The notes beneath the pieces are model-generated. The model did not search any database and was not told the origin of the DNA. It saw only the letters and a list, made by a program, of their open reading frames with translations. This document shows, piece after piece, positions 47,331 to 58,334 of a DNA stretch of 64,000 nucleotides. Each line of letters starts with the position of its first letter. The first letter of the stretch is position 1. The position numbers and the translations under genes are program-made. Source of the DNA: Larix kaempferi (Eukaryota; Streptophyta; Pinopsida; Pinales; Pinaceae); assembly GCA_027924585.1 (NCBI GenBank), contig BSBM01000994.1, positions 14,717,001 through 14,781,000 of the forward strand. Reading direction: 5' to 3'.

Positions 47331-48165
47331 GACGGTAGAGATATATCTAAATTACCATGTCGAACTTGTTGATACCGTTGATCGCATTGAAACTAAAAAG
47401 AAAATACATAATACAATATATATAAATCTCTCATGGACAAGAATTTATTACGAAAAGCTTTGATTTGTTTAGTGAGAGCGTGTGATGTATCAAATCCTTT
47501 GGTCGTGTGAATTAGATAATATATTTTTTATGTGGTATGAAGAATGTATGAGATATAATGTTCATTGTATTTTTATGTCAATTCAGTTTAGATTGGGTGG
47601 TTGGGAGGAATGTTGTTATTTTTCCCATCTAGGTTAAAATTTTGCTCTGTAACACTTGCTTCTTGAGAGCCTACTTTCTATGTAATGATTGTAAATCTGG
47701 CCATACCTTGATTCTTTCAGAATAGCAAGTGTTGACATTTTCCGTAAAAAAAGAAGAAAAAGAATTTCTATAATTTATTCTATAGTTTAAATGTACTGCT
47801 ATAGATTTGGGTGTTAGAGATTCTTTTGAACTAGGTTTTTTAATTTTTAGAGTGTGGTTTTGAAATATTCGCTTAAGTTGGACGAAGACAAAAAGGCGCT
47901 GCTTGTAAGTTGTTGAGGATGCGTTGACTATGAAGGAGATGCGTGGAGGAGCTGCCAAAAGAATAGTCGAAAGAAGACATAAAAGGCTTAAAGTTGTATG
48001 CCGGTCACCGTAGAGGATAGACACACAAGGAAGCAGGCTTGTGAAGGAGCATCGTCGTGAAAGTGAGAGCTGGCTTAACAAATTAGTTGGACATTACGAA
48101 TGCCATTCCAGTTTAAAGGGCTGTTCTATACAAGAGACAGAGGGGGAGAGCCCCTGCGGCTTGGT
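47331..48165. other. Intergenic DNA
   Basis: No gene, LTR terminus or RNA is supported. A few moderately GC-richer stretches occur at 47880-48160 without a recognisable frame. Confidence 0.45.
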
Positions 48166-48295
48166 GAGTATTAGAGAAACCGCTATTTAAGAGGGTGATT
48201 TGAGTCTTGGAGGATTCATTATCAATGGAGGAGTATTAGAGACACCGCTATTTAAGAGGGTGATTTGAGTCTTGGAGGATTCATTATCAATGGAG
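48166..48295. repeat. 65-bp tandem duplication
   Basis: Two copies (48166-48230 and 48231-48295) starting GAGTATTAGAGA; they differ at a single base. Probably recent. Confidence 0.95.
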
Positions 48296-50277
48296 GAGTC
48301 GGCCAGTATGTGAAAATCGATAGAGGAGCCCCAAAAATTGGATGCCGAGGAGACCTTGAATTCTTCGGCAGAGAAGAAGAATCAAGTCATAAATTAAACG
48401 ACATTTCGTGAGTAACTGAAGATATCGATAGCTTCATACTGCAATTGAGCACTTGATCTAGTCATATTTATGCTTAAGGTGAGTTACAATCTGGTCATTG
48501 TTAGGAGCTTTCAAAGACCATTCGTGCATGATGTTTGCCTATCATACATAACTGGTTTCAGTTATGTTATATTGGTAGGTTTGATGTGTATTGATAAAGA
48601 AAGAGTTTCCCTCTGAACATGATTGTTGTTCAGATAGCTTGCAGTAGTAACTAAAAGGTGAAATCGTTGTCTATTTCAGCATTTTGAGAGGCTCATGTAT
48701 TCTCAGTAGTATGAAGAAATGACTATTGGTGATCTGCAATAATGACTTTGAAATATGAAGAATTCAATGTGATTTAGACGAGAGGTGGATACCTAAAGAT
48801 TCGAAGTCAAACACTGAAAAGGAAGTGTTATTTTGTTTCATAGTTGTGATTCTAAAGAGATTGCAGTCATTGATTACTATTGGAGGAGCCACTCCATGGA
48901 AGAGAGAGAGAACACTGTTGGTCATTGATTGTTTCTAAACATACAGATCCATGGGCGTGGTAAACCACAAACTAGAGATGAAGACGACAGGAATCCAATA
49001 GCACATAGATGAGATAAGATCTACCCATGAAAGTGAATAGAAGAGCAATTAGAGGCTGCTTGAAGGTATGTTGAAGAGTTGCATGTCTGATTATGGTATA
49101 ATATTAGAAATCCTTGCTGGGAGAGATTGTTGTAGAAAGGTCATGCAAGATGGAGCTGGAAACACCAGTGTGAAGATAGCGGCCATTAGTCAGAAAACAG
49201 AAGGTTGTTGGTGGTGTAAAGTGTAGCCATCAGGAAAGTTAGGTGGTCACGTTCTGTGTGGAGAGGGGCTAGAATTTTGTCTTGGTCATCATTCGACAAG
49301 CAACCAGGAGAACAAACCACCATTTCCACGGTGTAAGTGCTACGGTTAATGTGATATCATGCAGGAGAAGTAATCACCGGGAGAAGAGTTGTCGGTAGAG
49401 GAAAACGCTATGGTCGTGAGAATAGGAATCTAGTTACCATTTGTGTGTTAACCGTGTTGAAAAGAGTTAGCGTTGTACCGCCCCTTTATTCATTCAATAT
49501 TCAATGAAAAGTATGGCATGTGTATAGTCTTAATATTTAGGAGTTTTTATTTTAGAATTAAGGGTGGATTAGTTTTTATGTTTTCCCTATATTGTATGAG
49601 TATGGGATAATTGTATTGTTTATTGATTCTATATTATTTACTCCAAATTCAAAATAAATAATTATAAAAAAAATATATAAAAAAGAACTTGTAGTTGATG
49701 CATCCATAAGTGGGAGTTGATGTATGGATAACTCTTATATAATCCATAGATAAGAGGTAGTTCCTGGCAGATTATTAGTTTAATTAGAAAAAAGTGAGAA
49801 TAAGTAGTGTCACTTAACTTGTGGCCTATAAGTATTCATAATCACAAGTTAAATGGTTTTGCTAATCATTATTAATATCTATATTGAGATTCTATATTGA
49901 AATTCACCTTAATGTTAAAGTGAAATTATTTTATTAGAATTTAAGAGTTTAACAAATTATAGATGATTAACATAAAACTTTTAAAAATGATTTTTTTCAA
50001 AAAAAATATATTTAAAAGTTATCGGACCACTCCTTGGCGCACTTACAAACAACATACTTATCAAAAATTAATTTTCAATCGGATGACATATTGAACTTAT
50101 CATGAGTATTGAGGCAATTACAAACAACATGCCACACAACATTCACAATGGAAACCGCGCCACTCCAGAGGAAACCGTGGGATCCTTTACAAACCGCAGA
50201 TAGAATGAAACCACGGAATCCCTTTTGCAATTTGCAATTTGATATTAAGCATGGCCAGAAAACGTTAGAATTTATCA
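48296..50277. other. Intergenic DNA
   Basis: A moderately purine-rich region to about 49480, then AT-rich sequence. No coding frame with recognisable motifs, no RNA gene. Confidence 0.45.
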
Positions 50278-51240
50278 AAAACAAACAGTACAATTATATA
50301 AATGGATAAATCTACGTTCTCGGCAAATGGCTCTTTGACTGTACAGCTTCAATGGCTCACTCCAACCAATTATTAGTCAAAAGTTTATATTAAAATTTTA
50401 AAACATTTCAAATGACAAAGATTTTACAGCATTTCAAATCTATTGAAATCAAACAAAAATATTTCATTAATCAATTTGACATTCTGTCTATCTTGTGTAA
50501 ATAAAATCATTTCATACATTGATTTCATATATTTTGGGGAGGTTGCCTCATTTCATACACCTAGTCGAATGTTTTTTTAAACTTATTTTCAATGTGTCTA
50601 AAAAATAACTTATTTTATTAGTCAATTCAATATATTGAGAAGGTTTCATTATTCATATGTTATTAAAATTTAAGTCTTAGTTAAGTTGTCGATATTATTA
50701 TTATTAAAATTGTCAAATTACTAGACTTTTAGACTTTTAATCATATCCCAGCAGATTTTGTCAAATCATGATAACCAAAAGACCAGCAAACTAAGTAAAA
50801 ACACCCTGATAACTAAATCCGTTCTATTATTATTGTATTTTTAATTTAAAGTATACCGCGTAAATTTATAACTTTGATTTGAACAAAAGCAGTTTGTTTC
50901 CTCCAGATCAAAACTAGATTATATTCTCGCTCTAGCTCTTATCCGCCTAAAAATATTAAAAACAAAAAACACACTTAAATATCATAAATAGCGTTCATTA
51001 ATGGCTTTTCCAATCCAACGGCTCACTCCAAGAAGCTAAAAAAACATGTCAATAACAAACAGTAAAATTATATAAATGGACAAATCTGCGTTCAATGGCA
51101 TGTGGCTCTTTCACAGGTTAACATTAAGATTTTTTTATTTTTCAAATCATAAAGATTTGTAGGCATTTCAAATCTATTGAAATCAAACAAATTGATTACA
51201 AACAAAAAGATTTGATGCATCAATTTGACGTTTTGGATAT
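50278..51240. repeat. Diverged direct repeats about 774 bp apart
   Basis: The segment 50278-50500 recurs in diverged form at about 51052-51240. Shared blocks are ACAAACAGTA, ATTATATAAATGGA, GTGGCTCTTT-like sequence, CATTTCAAATCTATTG with AAATCAAACAAA, and ATCAATTTGAC. Non-coding; perhaps a duplicated regulatory or repeat segment. Confidence 0.7.
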
Positions 51241-51658
51241 TTCTTTTTAGCTTCGTTACGCTAGGTTACTGCTATGAAAGAAAAGCATTGCTAGACAATC
51301 TCAGCCATGGACTGCTGGACCGGTGCTCCATCGTCGCTCAAATCCTTTGCACTCAATTGAAGAGAACCATAGGAAGAAATTAGAGAATGGCACTGACAAG
51401 GTACATCAAATTTGGGAAAATAATAAGATCAACAACAACGAAAATGCGTAAAAATTGTATTGAGATAGAACCTGGCCATAAAAAGCAATGCAATCATGAA
51501 GAAGAGAAAGCAAGAAATTTACCTCATTATTTTATTGGCCTATCAATTCCCTTTTCATTTGGCTACTGTTCTGCATTTCTTTGAGTGTATTTTATTCTTG
51601 TGAGCTTTCTACATTTTTGAGTTAAACTGGTTCAGCTATTAGTAAGTTATGTCTAGGT

Positions 51659-51906
51659 ACATGTTATCATCCAATTTATTCTGGTTATCTTCCATGAACT
51701 GTTCTAGTTATCCATGCCATGAACTATCCTAGTTATCCATGCATCAATGCATGAGCTACCAGTTAGTTTTTATATTTCTTTTTATATAATTGTTCAACTC
51801 CCACTTATCCATGGGTGGCTATATGTTATCATCCATAGTCGTGCCTGAGTTATCCATGCATCCATGCATGAGCTAGCTGTTAGTTTTTATATTTCTTTTT
51901 TTCTAT
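51659..51906. repeat. Local direct duplication with ATCCATGCAT motifs
   Basis: TGTTATCATCCA...GTTATCCATGCATC.ATGCATGAGCTA followed by GTTAGTTTTTATATTTC occurs twice, offset by roughly 120-160 bp with indels. Confidence 0.75.
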
Positions 51907-52489
51907 AATGGCTTATTTGGAATTTTGAAAGATTACCATAAAATCAATCTAGACAATACACTTGTCCCATCCTCCTCCTCGTGCAATCTAGGAAAAGCAC
52001 ATATGGTAGTCCACCCCAAAGTTCTAAGATATAAACCCTATTGGCTTAAATAAGGAAATATGAGATCATAAGTGATATGAAAATATGACAAGAAGAAAAA
52101 ACCAAGAAGAAAAGGCAAAACAAAAGAGAAGCATAATGGTGAGTTTAAAAGGATCTTGATTTTATTTTATAGTGATTTATTTTTTGTGTATATGTAATGG
52201 GCTTGTAATTTGTTGGGAATTTAGTAAAGCATTTGGAATAATTATTGTACCTAAGATGATATATCTTGCAATGTTGGAAATGTGTTGTAGGGGGTGCATG
52301 ATGGATTTCACTTGACAACCCAGAGTTTTTTTTGTCCAAGTTGTAAAGATCTGCCTTAGCCAAGCTAAATTCCCTAGGTGTCTTGTAAGCCATGTTGATT
52401 CAAGCCCACATGGATTAGTGTGGTAACACATGTAATCATGTAGTGTTGATCCCTTGTATCAATAGAGAGGATGTGGAATCAACCACTTG
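51907..52489. other. Intergenic DNA, possibly the 3' part of an older element
   Basis: No intact gene. Together with the sequence after 55766 it may belong to an older plus-strand retroelement that received the gag-protease element (see 55834). Confidence 0.35.
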
Positions 52490-52494
52490 GACAT

Positions 52495-53114
52495 TGATCC
52501 GGATTTATGTGGGAACGAAACAAAAGATAGCATATACAGAATCATATACAGAGATATATTGCAAATAACACAGTGATACAGTAAACACGTATTCTATTAA
52601 ATAGCGGAAATAGAACAGACTGTAAAATACAATAGCTGGAATGGTGGTAGCTATCTCTGAGAAGAGATGTGGCTGCTATGCTCATTCGTGCCAAGATGAA
52701 TGCAAAGAGAGGCCGAAAGGGCCTATTTATCATAAGCATGAGGGAAAGAATCCCAATCATCCAAAAACCTAACCCTAGAAGATGAACCGTCATAAAGTTT
52801 GCGGCCCCATGGTGGTTAGTTGAACAGTCAACTTCCCGGGGTCATAACTTTTGCATACGATCTCCGTTTAGGGTGCTCGGTAGCCCGTTGGAAAGGTCTA
52901 TCCGAGATTTACAACTTTCGAGTGGGCCCAAATGCATGCCGTAGGCAACCATTTGGTCCCCCGAATCGCCAAAAAATGTCGTTTAGGGCCTCAAAATGGC
53001 TCCGGAAGTTCAGGACCCGAAAAACTGCTAAAAATAGTAAATTACCAAAGTTGCCAGAACACTGTTTTGAGCCGGTTGGAAGAGGTGGGATGCCACCGAT
53101 ATCCACCTGGATCA
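52495..53114 (-). repeat. 3' LTR of the gag-protease element
   Basis: 620 bp. A possible promoter motif GATAAATA (minus strand, 52724-52731) is followed by a GGCC-AAAGG-GCC hairpin at about 52711-52722. Confidence 0.95.
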
Positions 53115-53128
53115 ATCCTCCCTCCTTA
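53115..53128 (-). other. Polypurine tract of the gag-protease element
   Basis: AAGGAGGGAGGAT on the minus strand immediately precedes the LTR start TGATCC. Confidence 0.88.
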
Positions 53129-53162
53129 GGAAGCAATGGTCTCCATTGCGTTAAATCCCTTA

Positions 53163-55100
53163 TCATATGTCGAGCTGTGTGTCGAGTTGAGCTCTTGGTG
53201 CGACATTTGTTGAAGCAGAAAGGTTGCCTTTCTTTGAAATCTTCAGAGGGCTGTAATTGTTGTTGCTGGCTGCGCTGGAGCTGTTCAACAGTTTTGGTTG
53301 TTGTGGTATTTTGCATGGTGTTGATGGTTTCTTTTTGTGGAAGCACCTTGAATGCGTGGCCTTGCACTGCAAAGGCACTCGAATAGGCGATGCTGCACTG
53401 AACTTCTGTTTTTCTTGTTTCTGCTGAGTAGAGGGATGATGGGCAGAGGTTGTGGATGTCTCTGCGATATGATGTTCTGCTTTAGTGGCAATTGCGAATA
53501 GGGAAAATTTCCCAGTGTGGGATATTATCTTCCTTCCCTGCTCGTTTGGGGTAGGTGCAACTATCTCTGGTATCCGATAGAGTTGTCCTCCCAAAGTGAC
53601 AATGACACTGCGAGGTCGTGATTCATATACAGCATGACGCTTCCACATATATGGTTGTCCTAAAAGAACATCACATACTTCAAGTGGGGCCACATCACAT
53701 AATACCTCATCTTTGAAGGGCTTGATGCCATATGGTAGGCGACATTGGTGACTGACACGGATCCTTCGTCCTTGGCTTAGCCATCCAATGGTGTATGGTT
53801 GTGGGTGTGGCGTTATTGGTAGCTCCAATCTCTTGATGACTTCTTCTGAGATCAGGTTCTTCTGGCTGCCGCTGTCCACAACAAAGTGTAGGGGAATTCC
53901 CTTCACCCACATCTGTGAGTGGAAAAGGCGCTCCTCTGCCTCTGACTCTTCAGGTTCCTCTGGTTGAATCTGTGTGGTGGCAACAACGGCACTGGGTTCT
54001 GCATCAATGATCTGCTTCCCTTTTTGCGCGGCTGTGAAATTAGGTTCCGAGTCAGAATCAAAACTGGGATCTGATTCTGAAGCTTTGATCTCAGCCACCA
54101 ATGACTGTTTTGAGCGACAATCATCAGTGTTGTGCCAGGGGCTTTTGTGGAACTCGCACCACTTCCCGGTGTCCTTCTTTGTCTTTACTTTGCCCTTCTT
54201 TGCCTGTGGTTGGGACTGGTTGTCCTTTTCCTGCCCTGTGCTTTGCGAGCCAGAGTTTCCCTTGCCCTGCTTCTGCGCAGGTCCGAAGTCACGCTTGTTC
54301 TTTTGCTGAAATTTCTGCTCAATTTTGACAGCATATCGATAGGCGGATCCGAGTGAAGAGATTTCTAGGAAATCCATCTCTGTTCGGATGTACCGGTGTA
54401 GGCCACTGCGATATTTCAGTACTAGGTGCCGCTCGGAGTCCCTGATACCTAGCTTTGTGCGCAAGGTATGAAATTTGTTGGTGTACTCCGACACCGTTTG
54501 GTCCCTCTCTTGATGCAGAATGGTCCATTTTGTGTACTCGTCGTCATAGTTTCCAACAGGGTAATATTGTTCCTTGACGGCATCTATAAAAGAGGCCCAA
54601 GTGGGATTGGAATATTCAAACAATCCAGACTCGTCTGACGAGTTTTGCTCACAATAAGTTTCCCACCAATTTTTGACATGGGGGACGGCCTTAAGGAGCG
54701 CAAAGATGATCTTTTCCCTGTCGGAAAATTTGTGGACAGAGAAATACCCTTCTAGTAGATTCAACCATTTATCTAGAGCATCGACATCGATTTGGCCTTC
54801 AAATAAGGGGATATCAAAATTAACTTGTACCTTGAAGGGAGTCGTATCTCCGAAATGGCCGCTCGTTGAGGGTGCATTTGCCGCTGTTGGCATGCGTTGA
54901 AGGATTTGGGCGAAATTATCCATCATCTCGTTCCTCTGTCGCGCGAGGGCTTCCTCGAGCAACAACTTGATAGGATCTACTGCTCCGTCGTCTCTCTTTT
55001 CTTCCGCCATGGGAGGCCGTTTGGGGCGGCGAGAGTGGTCTTCCCCAAGTGAAACTAGTTCGAGACCCAACTCTCTGTATCCTGACCTCGTCGGGGACAT
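53163..55100 (-). CDS. Gag-aspartic protease polyprotein without RT or integrase
   Basis: 645 codons from the first ATG (55100); a second ATG at 55010 (MAEEKRDD, 615 codons) is an equally likely start. The frame has no stops or frameshifts. Numbering from the first ATG, residues about 90-265 form a Ty3-type capsid domain (FDIPLFEGQIDVDALDKWLN, WASFIDAVKEQYYP, EYTNKFHTLR). A basic Gln/Lys-rich linker leads to a CCHC-like knuckle (CEFHKSPWHNTDDC, about 315-328), with His in place of the second Cys. An acidic stretch precedes a retropepsin domain with active site HFVVDSGSQ (Asp409) and the DVLLGQPYMW motif. A Ser/Lys/Pro-rich tail of about 90 residues ends just before the polypurine tract. It should form particles and self-process, relying on another element for cDNA synthesis and integration. 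Confidence 0.93.
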   Translation of the reverse strand: MSPTRSGYRELGLELVSLGEDHSRRPKRPPMAEEKRDDGAVDPIKLLLEEALARQRNEMMDNFAQILQRMPTAANAPSTSGHFGDTTPFKVQVNFDIPLFEGQIDVDALDKWLNLLEGYFSVHKFSDREKIIFALLKAVPHVKNWWETYCEQNSSDESGLFEYSNPTWASFIDAVKEQYYPVGNYDDEYTKWTILHQERDQTVSEYTNKFHTLRTKLGIRDSERHLVLKYRSGLHRYIRTEMDFLEISSLGSAYRYAVKIEQKFQQKNKRDFGPAQKQGKGNSGSQSTGQEKDNQSQPQAKKGKVKTKKDTGKWCEFHKSPWHNTDDCRSKQSLVAEIKASESDPSFDSDSEPNFTAAQKGKQIIDAEPSAVVATTQIQPEEPEESEAEERLFHSQMWVKGIPLHFVVDSGSQKNLISEEVIKRLELPITPHPQPYTIGWLSQGRRIRVSHQCRLPYGIKPFKDEVLCDVAPLEVCDVLLGQPYMWKRHAVYESRPRSVIVTLGGQLYRIPEIVAPTPNEQGRKIISHTGKFSLFAIATKAEHHIAETSTTSAHHPSTQQKQEKQKFSAASPIRVPLQCKATHSRCFHKKKPSTPCKIPQQPKLLNSSSAASNNNYSPLKISKKGNLSASTNVAPRAQLDTQLDI

Positions 55101-55127
55101 GCACCGAGAAACAATCAAAGAGCAGAC

Positions 55128-55140
55128 CGCTCTGATACCA
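55128..55140 (-). other. Primer-binding site of the gag-protease element
   Basis: TGGTATCAGAGCG on the minus strand, one base from the 5' LTR end; 12 of 13 bases match the initiator-Met primer site. Confidence 0.92.
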
Positions 55141-55141
55141 C

Positions 55142-55761
55142 TGATCCGGATTTATGTGGGAACGAAACAAAAGATAGCATATACAGAATCATATACAGAG
55201 ATATATTGCAAATAACACAGTGATACAGTAAACACGTATTCTATTAAATAGCGGAAATAGAACAGACTGTAAAATACAATAGCTGGAATGGTGGTAGCTA
55301 TCTCTGAGAAGAGATGTGGCTGCTATGCTCATTCGTGCCAAGATGAATGCAAAGAGAGGCCGAAAGGGCCTATTTATCATAAGCATGAGGGAAAGAATCC
55401 CAATCATCCAAAAACCTAACCCTAGAAGATGAACCGTCATAAAGTTTGCGGCCCCATGGTGGTTAGTTGAACAGTCAACTTCCCGGGGTCATAACTTTTG
55501 CATACGATCTCCGTTTAGGGTGCTCGGTAGCCCGTTGGAAAGGTCTATCCGAGATTTACAACTTTCGAGTGGGCCCAAATGTATGCCGTAGGCAACCATT
55601 TGGTCCCCCGAATCGCCAAAAAATGTCGTTTAGGGCCTCAAAATGGCTCCGGAAGTTCAGGACCCGAAAAACTGCTAAAAATAGTAAATTACCAAAGTTG
55701 CCAGAACACTGTTTTGAGCCAGTTGGAAGAGGTGGGATGCCACCGATATCCACCTGGATCA
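55142..55761 (-). repeat. 5' LTR of the gag-protease element
   Basis: 620 bp, differing from 52495-53114 at about two positions and with no indels. Followed by the GACAT target-site duplication. Confidence 0.95.
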
Positions 55762-55833
55762 GACATGTACGAGGGTGATAAGTGGACTCGTGTCTAAGCT
55801 TGATGGTGTATCAAAGAAGTTGAATCTTCCATT

Positions 55834-55845
55834 AAGGGAGGAGTG
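55834..55845 (+). other. Candidate polypurine tract of an older host element
   Basis: TTAAGGGAGGAG followed by TGTGAGATGG looks like a polypurine tract and LTR start on the plus strand. The matching 5' LTR was not found in the window, so this is tentative. Confidence 0.3.
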
Positions 55846-56855
55846 TGAGATGGAGTAGTCTGAGAGTCTCACTTGGTTTGAAGCAAGTTATGATTAAGAG
55901 AGAGTTTAACATGTTGATTTATGTTGTACCGACTATGATGGATCATGTATAATTGGTTAGTGTAATTATTGGTTTCTATTGTTATAAGTTTTTTTTAGAA
56001 TAGTTAAAAATAGGGGTTGGACATTTTATGATTTTAATGAGAAATTTAAATACAACTATAATATTAAGTGGATGTATGTGTATATCGTATTGTATAAACA
56101 AATATTATGATAGTAATTTGTGAATAATTGGACATGATAGTAATTTGTCAATAATTGGATTTTTATAAGATGAAATTATGTTGATTATTGAAATATACGT
56201 AGTTTAGGGATAATGAATAATTTTTTTATGAAGACCTCACCTTTCAAAAGGAGAAGAAGGGTAACACAATTAATTAATCATCCTAAAATAAAATATGATC
56301 ACCTTACTTAAATACTTCTATATTCTCTACATATGTATTTAATGTGTATTTCTATGTTAACTAGTAAGAACAATATGTACTCATTTTATTTTGTATGAGT
56401 TAATAAATATAGATACATTATTTTTATTTTATGAAGAGAATGAAACAAATCGATTTTAAGTGCATCTAAATTCAATTTATTGTATGCATGAACTAGCGAT
56501 GATATGAGAAACAACATCCCTAACGATATTCCATTGTATCGACTAGAGCACAAGATCATGCATCCACGGTATCCTACAGCATTTGCAAAGCCACACTAGG
56601 GATATTGTATATTTTAGGATATGATTAGGGGTAGTTATAAGGAGTCTAAAATATGGCTTGGAGTTATAACATATTTGGAAAATATTTCCAATACTTAGTC
56701 AACTCTTTGTTTGAGAACAATTCAGTGAGATGCTAGAGGTGTTAAGGATATTTTCATGACGATTTTAGGTGTAATGCATATGACCTAGTATATGCTTGAG
56801 TCAACATAAAAATCTGGTGGATATAATTAGAATTAGCGACACTTGGGGAAGGGAG
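55846..56855. other. AT-rich intergenic DNA or old LTR
   Basis: No gene is supported. If the purine tract at 55834 is real, the first few hundred bases would be an old LTR; I cannot see its end. Confidence 0.35.
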
Positions 56856-56860
56856 AAATA

Positions 56861-57247
56861 TGTTAGGAACCCGTGTCAACCCTTCTCTTTACTTTGTTAG
56901 TATATTGTTGTTGGATGCATATGCTTTGTAAGTCATCCCATAGTATTTGTTGATCCATAGTTTATATTAGCCCATGGTATTGACCCATAGTACTGGACGC
57001 ATATGATTTGTAAGTCGTCCCCTAGTATTATATGTCCCATGGTTTTGAGTCATAGTATTGGGCATAGACTTAGTATATAAGTGTGTTTTGAGGTCATTGA
57101 AGGCACCGTAAAGTTAATTGTATTGAGCTTGCTGAAAAAAGGATGCCCCCTCGAAGTGGCACGTGATAAATATAAAAGTGATTTTGAGTTCTATTATTTC
57201 TAATATCTCGTGTATTTGCATTAATTAATTATTGCAGGTTCAACACA
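56861..57247 (+). repeat. 5' LTR of the chromovirus-like element
   Basis: 387 bp. A TATATAAG promoter motif lies near 57074. Preceded by the AAATA target-site duplication. Confidence 0.92.
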
Positions 57248-57249
57248 TC

Positions 57250-57262
57250 TGGTATCAGAGCA
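57250..57262 (+). other. Primer-binding site of the chromovirus-like element
   Basis: TGGTATCAGAGCA, two bases after the LTR; matches the initiator-Met primer site at 12 of 13 bases. Confidence 0.9.
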
Positions 57263-58334
57263 CTTTCTTGGGCTCGTTGGGTAGAATTTCTGCCAATTTT
57301 TTTTTTTGCATCTATTGCAAGTTCGGATCTGGGGATAACCCCTATCTGCTTAACTGTGGGAAGTACTTGGGCATAAGCCCTAAAAATCATTGTGAGGAGT
57401 ACCAAAGGAACCCCAAAGTAGCTGGCCCATTGAGAGGACCTGCCAGCAAAAAGGGAAATGACCCCTACCTGATTGACTAATTCCCACTCGTGAGGTAAAC
57501 CAAGAGCTGTCGTTTGTGGCAAAGCGGTTATCAGTTTTACCTAAGCCATGGACTAAGGGGTAATGCCCCAATATGCAAGCCGTCAGATAGCATTGGTGGC
57601 TGAGTGAGTCCCCTGAACTGATAGGAATCCGTACATACCTGGGGTCCATATCTATTTTCAACTGAACTGTTGCCGATCACTTCCGCTCCAGATCCAACCA
57701 CTCCAGATTTATTCTGAAAGTCGTTCCAGATCCAGCCATCATTTCAGATCCAACCGTTTTCGATCCCTTCCATGCCGTTGTAGATCCATCTATTGCGGAT
57801 CCCTTCTGTGCCACTGTTGCCGATCCATTTTTTCAAAGAAAATTTTTTTTCTTCTGTTTTTCGGCCATATTTCCCTTGTTTCAACTCTGTTTTCCCTGAA
57901 ACTTCACTGACATCCCTGCAATCCCATTCTGGATATTTCATTCCTGAAGACCCTATCCCAAATTCCACTCCCCAAGACCAGAAATCCCACATTTGTCTAT
58001 TTTTAGGGTTTTCCATAACTCCTTCAATTTTCACCCAAACGCCTTTAAATTTTTCCACTGTGTTCCCTACCTAATTCTGCTTCTTTGTCCCTCTCTACCA
58101 AATTTTCTCATTCTTTCACCCTACTTCTGAAATCCCCATTTTTTACTTCCCTATCCATTAGAAAGTGTCCAAAACCTAGTCAAACCCCAATTACCCATCT
58201 GAATTTTTCCCAAATCCAAATCTTCCTTTACTAAATAAGCTTTTGTTTGTGTTTTTCTATCCATTTCCCACCCCCCCTAACAAAAATAAAAAAAACTCTT
58301 CGTTGTGGTTGTCATCCGCGTAGGAGAAAAAACC
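57263..58334 (+). other. Leader of the chromovirus-like element with GATCCA repeats
   Basis: A roughly 1-kb untranslated leader. Between 57670 and 57835 the phrase (A/C)AGATCCA(A/G)CC or close variants such as GCGGATCCCTTC recur about eight times at 15-30 bp spacing. No frame with protein motifs is present. Confidence 0.6.

Larger units (their letters stand above)
52495..55761 (-). mobile_element. Young non-autonomous gag-protease LTR retrotransposon (TR-GAG type)
   Basis: 3,267 bp with 620-bp LTRs (TGATCC...GGATCA) and a perfect GACAT target-site duplication (52490-52494 and 55762-55766). A primer-binding site adjoins the right LTR, a polypurine tract adjoins the left LTR, and a single long open frame encodes Gag and an aspartic protease only. 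Only two LTR differences are seen by eye (C/T at the homologous positions near 52934 and 55581, and G/A near 53078 and 55725), so insertion was recent. Reverse transcriptase, RNase H and integrase are entirely absent without sign of decay, as in the plant TR-GAG class. Mobilisation would need an autonomous Ty3/gypsy partner. It appears less AT-rich than its flanks. Confidence 0.93.

Noticed and set aside
51307-51360. ATG with 17 codons (starting MDCWTGAPSS) preceded by a promoter-like region
   Set aside because: Too short, and no conserved uORF family is recognised; kept as intergenic.
52820-53386. 188-codon plus-strand open frame overlapping the 3' LTR of the gag-protease element
   Set aside because: It runs antisense through the LTR and the end of gag-protease; a similar frame recurs in the other LTR, and it has no family motif.
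54101-54356. Cys/Leu-rich plus-strand frames resembling membrane proteins
   Set aside because: Antisense shadows of the Gag linker and knuckle coding sequence.
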